From: Rhabditoides inermis
Taxonomy: Eukaryota; Nematoda; Chromadorea; Rhabditida; Rhabditidae
DNA length: 64,000 bases
Assembly: GCA_963966185.1 (NCBI GenBank)
Contig: CAWZYM010000253.1
Span: 880,001 to 944,000, forward strand
Reading direction: 5' to 3'
Shown: piece by piece, positions 58,248 to 64,000 of the stretch
How the letters are laid out: each line of letters begins with the position of its first letter
How positions within the stretch are numbered: position 1 is the first letter of the stretch
Translations under genes and position numbers: made by a program
Notes under the pieces: generated by a model
Databases searched by the model: none
What the model was told of the DNA's origin: nothing
Seen by the model: the letters and a program-made list of their open reading frames with translations, nothing else

Positions 58248-59967
58248 CACACATGGAACACTGGCACGGCGAATGCGGTGTGGAAGGTAGTCGGATACTG
58301 CCCGACAATACGACACCGAGTGTTCAGGGCAACAGCCGCAACCCGTTCAATCTCATGCACATGATCCGTCTCCTATCCGAGTTCTTCAACGCGCAGTGCG
58401 CTCGTGAGTCGATCATTCGTTCACAACATAACTTCCTTGAAATCATCAATTGTGATATTTTTCCAGAAACTATGTCGACTCCCGGACTGATAGAGTCGCT
58501 CAAAGCAGAGCAGTTCGACTTTGCGATTGCAGAAATGTTCGACACGTGCGCGTTCACACGTGAGAAGCACACATCGAGAAGTGAGTCACGACATTTCAGT
58601 GTTCCACCAGGTTGGCATCCGGCGATACGCGGCGGCCACGACCATGGTCCTCCACGAGGTCATCGCAGCTGACCTGGGACTGCCACACGCCATCGCATAC
58701 GTACCCGGTACAACAACATCTCGTTTTATAACTTGTTGAGTTGCTCAAGTATCTTGTTCAGGTCGTATGGCTGGTCTGGGGGATGCAATGTCGTTCTCGG
58801 AGCGATTCGACAATCTCATCACGTTTGTCGCAGCCCTGGTATACACGAACATTCTTCAGTCAACACAAGAGGAGTTCAATCAGGTCATCGATCCGAACAT
58901 GCCCAGTATGAAGGTGAACTCGTCTTTCGTGGTATGTGTGTCACATCATCAAGAATATTTTCAGGAAATGTACCGCCGCGCGTCGTTCATTTTGGCGAAT
59001 GACAATCCACTAATGGACTTTCCTCGCCCTCTTCTTCACAAAATAGTGTCTATCGGTGGTATCAGTGTGCCACCGGCTCCCAATGCTACTCTGGATGCGG
59101 TGAGGGTACGAATTGATCAGATGGTATCATCATCATTCCAGAGGTGGGACTCGATTCTGTCGCTCCGCCCCCGCACCGTTCTTGTTTCGTTCGGAACGAT
59201 CGCGCTGTCTCAACTGATGCCGGCTGAATACAAGCACAGTCTCACGACGGTATTCAAACGATTTCCCAACACCACGTTCATCTGGAAATATGAGAACGAC
59301 GCGGACAATGTGGCGCAAGGCATCGACAATGTTGTGTTGACTGCGTGGGCGCCACAGAGAGAACTATTGAGTAAGTTCAAAAATGAACAATCCTATGAAC
59401 AACAATGGCTCATCAGGCGATCGTCGCCTATCGCTGTTCGTGACACACGCGGGTCTTGGCAGCACGTATGAAGCCATGCTGCGAGGAATACCCATGATCA
59501 CTATTCCTATCTTCGCCGACCAAATGCGCAACGCAAAGTGGGTGACTTCAACTTCAGTTCAACATGAGCATCGATGGATGGATGGTTCCAGGTCAATCGA
59601 GCGCATAGGATGCGGAGTGTTCTTGCGGAAAACGGATCTAGCGGATGCGGATCTCGTCACGTCTGCTATTCAAAATGTTCTTGAAAATGACTCTTTCCGC
59701 GAGAGAGCTCTTCACTATTCTGCTATGCTCTCTAAACAGCCTCTCTCTTCTCGCGATCTTCTTGTGAAGAATGTCGAGTTTGCTGCCAAATACGGCCCAT
59801 TCCCGCAACTGAATTCCCAGGGTCAGACTATGAGTGTTATACAATTCTACATGTTAGATGTCCTTGCCATGCTTTTTATTATCGCGTCATCCATTCTCGT
59901 TCTGTGCTTCATTGTTCTGCGGTTGCTTGTCAGATCAGTTATTATCGAAAAGGTGAAAACGTTGTAA
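58248..59967 (+). pseudogene. Second UDP-glycosyltransferase copy, 5'-truncated
   Basis: Copies 51572-53291 with only about five substitutions seen by eye. The break falls inside exon 2 at GTCCACACATGGAACACTGG, so the signal peptide and the first 80 or so residues are gone. Remaining exons (58328-58403 on to 59592-59967) keep every splice site and the stop; changes include Lys to Asn next to SRNPF and Thr to Ala in LPHAIAY. Upstream of the break is the end of the dehydrogenase pseudogene segment, not a promoter. Without an ER signal the product should not fold or insert normally, so it is called a pseudogene. Sequence intactness reflects recent origin. Expression of a chimeric transcript is possible. 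Confidence 0.85.
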
Positions 59968-60487
59968 CAAAAATTCAATGGTGTTAATAAACTTTACGTT
60001 ACGTTCATGATAGATATTCACACAGATAAGCATTACAAAAAATACTATCTCTAAAAACGGAATGAATACGCGAAATAGATGAAATGTTTTATCGCTATTT
60101 TATCCGACAAAATGTGCAGTTTTTTGCCGATAAGACGATAGTGGTATGAACACATGACAACTCTATTTTTGCATGTTATACCAGAATACAGGTGCTATCA
60201 AATGCACAGTCAAGCAAAATAGATTGCCGACGAAAGTTCTTCATAACACAAGCAAAACTCAATGTGTCGAAGAAAATATCCACGAAATGATGACAATTGC
60301 CTCTGTTTTGTGCTCTAAGCGAACTGTTCTGTAAGAGTCCGTGTCGGGACCATTTTGACACCCGCTGATGAAAATATGTCTATTTCTAGCATTTCATAAA
60401 CAATAGATGGTGGAATTGATTTATAGTTACTGAAACTACTTGTATATGAACTCCAATTATATTTTCTGTCTTCCGTGGATATCTTCT

Positions 60488-60636
60488 TTAAAGGCACAGT
60501 GACGACTTATTTCTGCCACAACCTGCCACAACTTCTCATTTCCACACGAGCAAAACTTTTGGCGGCGACAGGAATCGAATCTGGGAAGTTCGGGGCAACG
60601 CCGCAGAGCGCAGAGCACATGCACTGAGCCATCTCA
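60488..60636 (-). mobile_element. Duplicated left half of the SINE-like TTAA element
   Basis: Identical in reading to 53812-53960. The right half is at 62010-62161 (GCAAGTGG ... GTCGCCACTGTTCCTTTAA). Confidence 0.7.
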
Positions 60637-62009
60637 GGTAAAGTCGTACACCGTGTACTACACAATGAGTTTTCTACACAGCTCTACACGGTGGTGTAGA
60701 AAGAGCTACACACCACGACACCAGTGTAGAAAGTTGGATCCATTTTTTACACGGTGTTACCGAGAAGGATCTCGACGGGGAGTTCATCCTGCTGCCGACC
60801 ACCTTCATCGGAGCGACGTCAAGAGCCTCACTTTCAGGGACATTGCCAACAGGCTCAAGGTGAGTTACAGCTAATCGGATTAGTTATTCTTGGTGGTTGT
60901 ACTAATAAAGTTGAAACATATATATGTTGCAGAACATCTACTGCATCCGCGAGCGCTTCGAGGCCCCGCGCGCCACGGAGCTCTCGCCCGAGCAGAAGAA
61001 GGTGGGGAAAATGTATCTTGGTTCTTGTTTCATGTTTTTTTCAGGTCGCCTTTTGTTCAAGCGTCTGATTCGCTCGACCATGTTTGAGGAGTTCTTCGCC
61101 AAGAACCAAGAAGTGACATAGCGAGAAGCTTCGGTTTCAAGGGATGCGATTTCGGCCATCAAGCAGGTGCTTACATGCGTTGTGTCAATCGGACATGTAA
61201 TCATACTTGCGTTGCAGGTGATTGACCAGTCGTCGATGGGTGTGGACTCTGTGGTGATTAGCATGCCGCACCACGGTCGCCTCAACGTGCTCACCAACGT
61301 GGGCCGCCAGACGCTGTCCACCACCCTCTCGCAGTTTTCGCTCCTCGCGCAGGTGAAAGTTAGTCGCTTCACGATGCTTTGCTTGTTTTCTACTGATCAT
61401 GATCGTGTTGAATGCTGCTTTCACGTGTGTGTTGCAGGTTCGAGCCGAGGCATTCTACGAGGGCGACACGGAGTGAGAACGCACAATGGCCATCTTGATG
61501 AGTGGAGACGCGGCCTCCTCAAGCCAGAGAGTCGTCATGGAGACGTTCAACCTCGACAACCTGCCCTCGTACACCACCCACGGGAGTATTCACATTGGTC
61601 GTTAAAAATTGGATTGCATTCACCACCGATCCTGGTTTTTTTTGCTGTGAGTATGCTATCGTACCCTTTTCACTCCTCTATTGTTGGTGTTCTCACCTGT
61701 TGTTTGTTATTTGCTCATCGATCATCGATTGTTTTGTTGTTCTGTTTGTCATCAACCGTTATGTCGTTTTGTTTGTTAGATAAAGGGCTGAGCTAATTCA
61801 AATACGATCGAGTACACGACTATACACACACACAACACACTTCTACACAGTCATTAACCCCTATTTCTTGATCTCTACACCGTCCTACACGCTGTGTAAA
61901 ACTCAGTTTTTTACACGCCAGCGCCGTGTTGCACTCAGTGCTATTCCAATCTCGCCGTGTAGAAAATTTTTGTGTAGTACACTGTGTAGAACAGTATCTG
62001 AGATAAAGC
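60637..62009. mobile_element. TACAC-rich element carrying a dehydrogenase fragment
   Basis: Inserted between the two halves of a SINE-like TTAA element: ATCTCAG on the left, ATCTGAG on the right. The outer ends are inverted (CCGTGTACTACACA and TGTGTAGTACACTG). Between them sit 60757-61796 (dehydrogenase fragment) and about 200 bp of TACAC-rich DNA. Confidence 0.55.
60757..61796 (+). pseudogene. 2-oxoglutarate dehydrogenase fragment, second copy
   Basis: Same as 57210-58246 apart from a 3-base difference in the T run near 61636. It starts abruptly inside an exon (TEKDLDGEFILLPTTFIG) at the TACAC-rich end, keeps the same frameshifts and stops, and ends at GATAAAGGGC, after which unique sequence follows. 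Never functional in this form. Confidence 0.85.
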
Positions 62010-62161
62010 AAGTGGAAGAGAGACTTTCGTTTGCGCTTATGTCTCCGAGTGCAACTTTTGCAGTATTTACGATTTCAATTTTTGAAATTTCAATGCAAAA
62101 ATGCTTCGATTTCAATGCAAAAATGCTCCGAGTCAAAAACAAGTCGCCACTGTTCCTTTAA
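62010..62161 (-). mobile_element. Right half of the interrupted SINE-like TTAA element
   Basis: Ends CAAGTCGCCACTGTTCCTTT+AA, matching the right end of 9786-10139. It contains a local direct repeat ATTTCAATGCAAAAATGCT. Confidence 0.7.
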
Positions 62162-62603
62162 AAATACTATCGTATCGTTTTGTGAAGATCATATTAAATA
62201 AATTTTGTAATGAACATTGTTATACTAAATGATTTGGAAAAAAAACGTTTTAGGTGGTGAGCTGCAGACTGTTTTTAATTTGTTAGCTTTCACACACACA
62301 CACACACTTTTATTTTATCAGATTTCAACAAAATCAGTATCAATGGGTTTGGTGACATGAATGATTCACAACAATCTCTCACAACCGGTGACAATAGAAT
62401 CACACAGTAGACAAAAGGCAATCACAACTCTGGAGGGGAATCACGAAAAGGGTTCACGAAGCAAAGGAGATTCTGATTCTCGAAAAAAACTCGAATACGC
62501 TCCACAAAATGACAAAATGAATATATATGATGTACGATTTGTGACCAATTTTGAAGCAGTGAGACATTATCACATTACATAACAGCTAAAAAAAAAGACT
62601 TTT
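62162..62603. other. Spacer before the last gene
   Basis: A (CA)n run lies at 62291-62307. No gene was recognised. Confidence 0.4.
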
Positions 62604-63638
62604 TCATTCCGTACACCACACTGGCTTGGCCTGTTCAGCATCGATGAGTTGAACCATCTGCGACGCGACCTATGGAAAGAGAGATTATCTTTTAAAAGGA
62701 CTTCCGTAAGAGAAGAGTTTGTGTTACTCAACGTAATGCAACAAAAGCTCATGCATTTTATCAATCGAAATAGTAAACAAACCTGCTCTTTCTGCAATAA
62801 AAACTAATGCGAGCAAATGTTGTAAGTATGTCGGGAAATTGATTTCGGTATCCGATCGATTATATATAACTTGTTGAACTATTGGAGCAGGTTTGTGTAC
62901 TATTTCGATTGATAAAATGCATGAGCTTTTGTTGCATTACGTTGAGTAACACAAACTCTTCTCTTACGGAAGTCCTTTTAAAAGATAATGCATGTACTTT
63001 TATTGGATTTCATATAAATCTATCTACATTAACATGAACCACAAAACATTTTTTTTAAGAAATCCAACAGTTCACCCACCTTGTTGAGTCCAAAATTGTA
63101 TAAAATTTGCAAAAAAGAGTTTAGGTAATGCTTATGGGAAAATTTACAATTTCAATGTCATTTCTATGTAAAATCATATATTACAAAAGGTTTACCGCTA
63201 GCCGGAACCGAACTCGAGCCATGTGTCTCAACGGGCGCAATCGCTAACCACAACACTACTGTGCGCACGGCAGAGCACGCGATCTAAACGATATCAGTGC
63301 AATCCACAGGCAGTGCGGATTGTGCACCTCTTGTCTGCTAGGGGCAGCCGGTGCGCGCCACCCCCCCCCCCCCTAGAAAACGTTCCGTACACGGGGGATT
63401 GCCTGCCCCTCAGGGGGCGCGCGCGCGTATCTCGCTTCCTACAACAGCTAGCGTTACCAAAATCGAAACTTAACCATTTTCTAACATCCTGATAACATCT
63501 ATCAGCATTACATTGTTCTCGTAAAGATTCTAAGAAACCTTTCGTTCAATCGCCTTTTGCCGATTCTAGCGCGCGACTAGGGTTAACACAAACCAACCAG
63601 CGCTGCCGCGCTGGTTGTAATTGCAAAGGGGGAAGTGT

Positions 63639-63691
<53 letters not shown>

Positions 63692-64000
63692 AGAGAGAGA
63701 GAGAGAGAGCAGAGAGAGAGAGAGAGAGAAAGAGAGATAGAGAGAGATCTTCTCACCTGTCTGGCCAGTCCCCGTCCGCTAGCGCCAGTCACTGTCAGCG
63801 ATGCGCACTCGATTCCCTCCAGTTCTGCCTCCATTATTGTGGCCTGAAATGAGGGTTAATGTTTTTTTTTGTAATATGTGACTCTACTACTGTACAATGT
63901 TAAAGTGTTTTTGTCGATTTCACCAACCTGATCAATAAGTTCCTTGGCCTGTTTGGTGCTGAACTTCTCCAGACTGTTGTCCTCTTTGATCTCCTTCACC
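62604..64000 (-). CDS. Unrecognised protein, C-terminal exons
   Basis: Three exons agree in phase. The first runs from the window edge to 63928 (VKEIKEDNSLEKFSTKQAKE then LIDQ). The second, 63843-63757, reads ATIMEAELEGIECASLTVTG then ASGRGLARQ. The last, 62669-62604, reads VASQMVQLIDAEQAKPVWCTE-stop. The segment looks helical and soluble, with no signal or membrane span. Donors GTTGGT and GTGAGA and acceptors TTTCAG and CCATAG flank them. The last intron, 62670-63756, is 1.1 kb and contains the second composite repeat and a GA microsatellite. I do not recognise the family. Confidence 0.65.
62685..63619. mobile_element. Composite repeat, copy 2
   Basis: Full-length match to 54438-55376: foldback module to 62988, tRNA-like stretch near 63280-63205, C-run, CGCGCGCG patch, terminal hairpin CCAGCGCTGCCGCGCTGG then TTGTAAT. 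Sits within the last intron of the minus-strand gene. Confidence 0.75.
63639..63748. repeat. GA microsatellite
   Basis: About 110 bp of GA repeats next to the donor of the 63757-63843 exon. Confidence 0.95.

Noticed and set aside
57620..58672. 350-residue frame joining dehydrogenase and glycosyltransferase regions
   Set aside because: It reads through introns and uses the wrong frame of the dehydrogenase exons. The recognisable peptides change frame along it.

Overview
The window looks like nematode nuclear DNA. It has many short introns with nematode-style TTTCAG acceptors, a cluster of transthyretin-like (TTL) secreted proteins, nuclear hormone receptors of the expanded nematode type, a KIN-15/16-like receptor tyrosine kinase, a secreted UDP-glycosyltransferase and a peroxisomal ABCD transporter. 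The species cannot be told from the sequence. Transposon remnants and simple repeats fill most of the space between genes.

Layout. 1-2.8 kb: 3' part of a receptor tyrosine kinase (+). 3.1-5.7 kb: a TTAA-flanked MITE, a 5'-truncated LINE and an ornithine decarboxylase (ODC) remnant that the LINE has broken. 6.7-15.1 kb: two complete, convergent, paralogous nuclear hormone receptor genes. 15-24 kb: repeat-rich DNA holding foldback elements, Helitron-like ends, tRNA-like SINE modules, a 0.9 kb purine-only tract and one possible tiny secreted peptide. 24-35.3 kb: five TTL genes, with a convergent pair of small secreted helical proteins between them. 36.7-43.0 kb: an ABCD1/PMP-4-like peroxisomal ABC half-transporter; a proline/tyrosine-rich secreted protein gene lies inside one of its introns on the other strand. 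45.2-46.9 kb: a third nuclear receptor, apparently degenerate. 47.7-49.4 kb: a secreted protein built of about 27 copies of an 18-residue unit carrying three Gly-Lys-Arg sites. 51.2-62.2 kb: an intact UDP-glycosyltransferase, a decayed 2-oxoglutarate dehydrogenase copy, a nearly identical 5'-truncated second UDP-glycosyltransferase and a second dehydrogenase fragment, mixed with transposon ends. 62.6-64 kb: 3' end of an unrecognised gene (-).

The genes do not form a pathway. The themes are local family expansion (TTL, nuclear receptors, small secreted proteins, UDP-glycosyltransferase), possible gene-fragment capture by transposable elements, and recent segmental duplication. The best candidates for something undescribed are the GKR-repeat secreted protein, the nested duplication that moved dehydrogenase and glycosyltransferase pieces, and the non-autonomous TTAA-flanked elements that carry internal tRNA-type promoters. 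Exon limits were read by eye from splice motifs and homology, so single junctions may be off.
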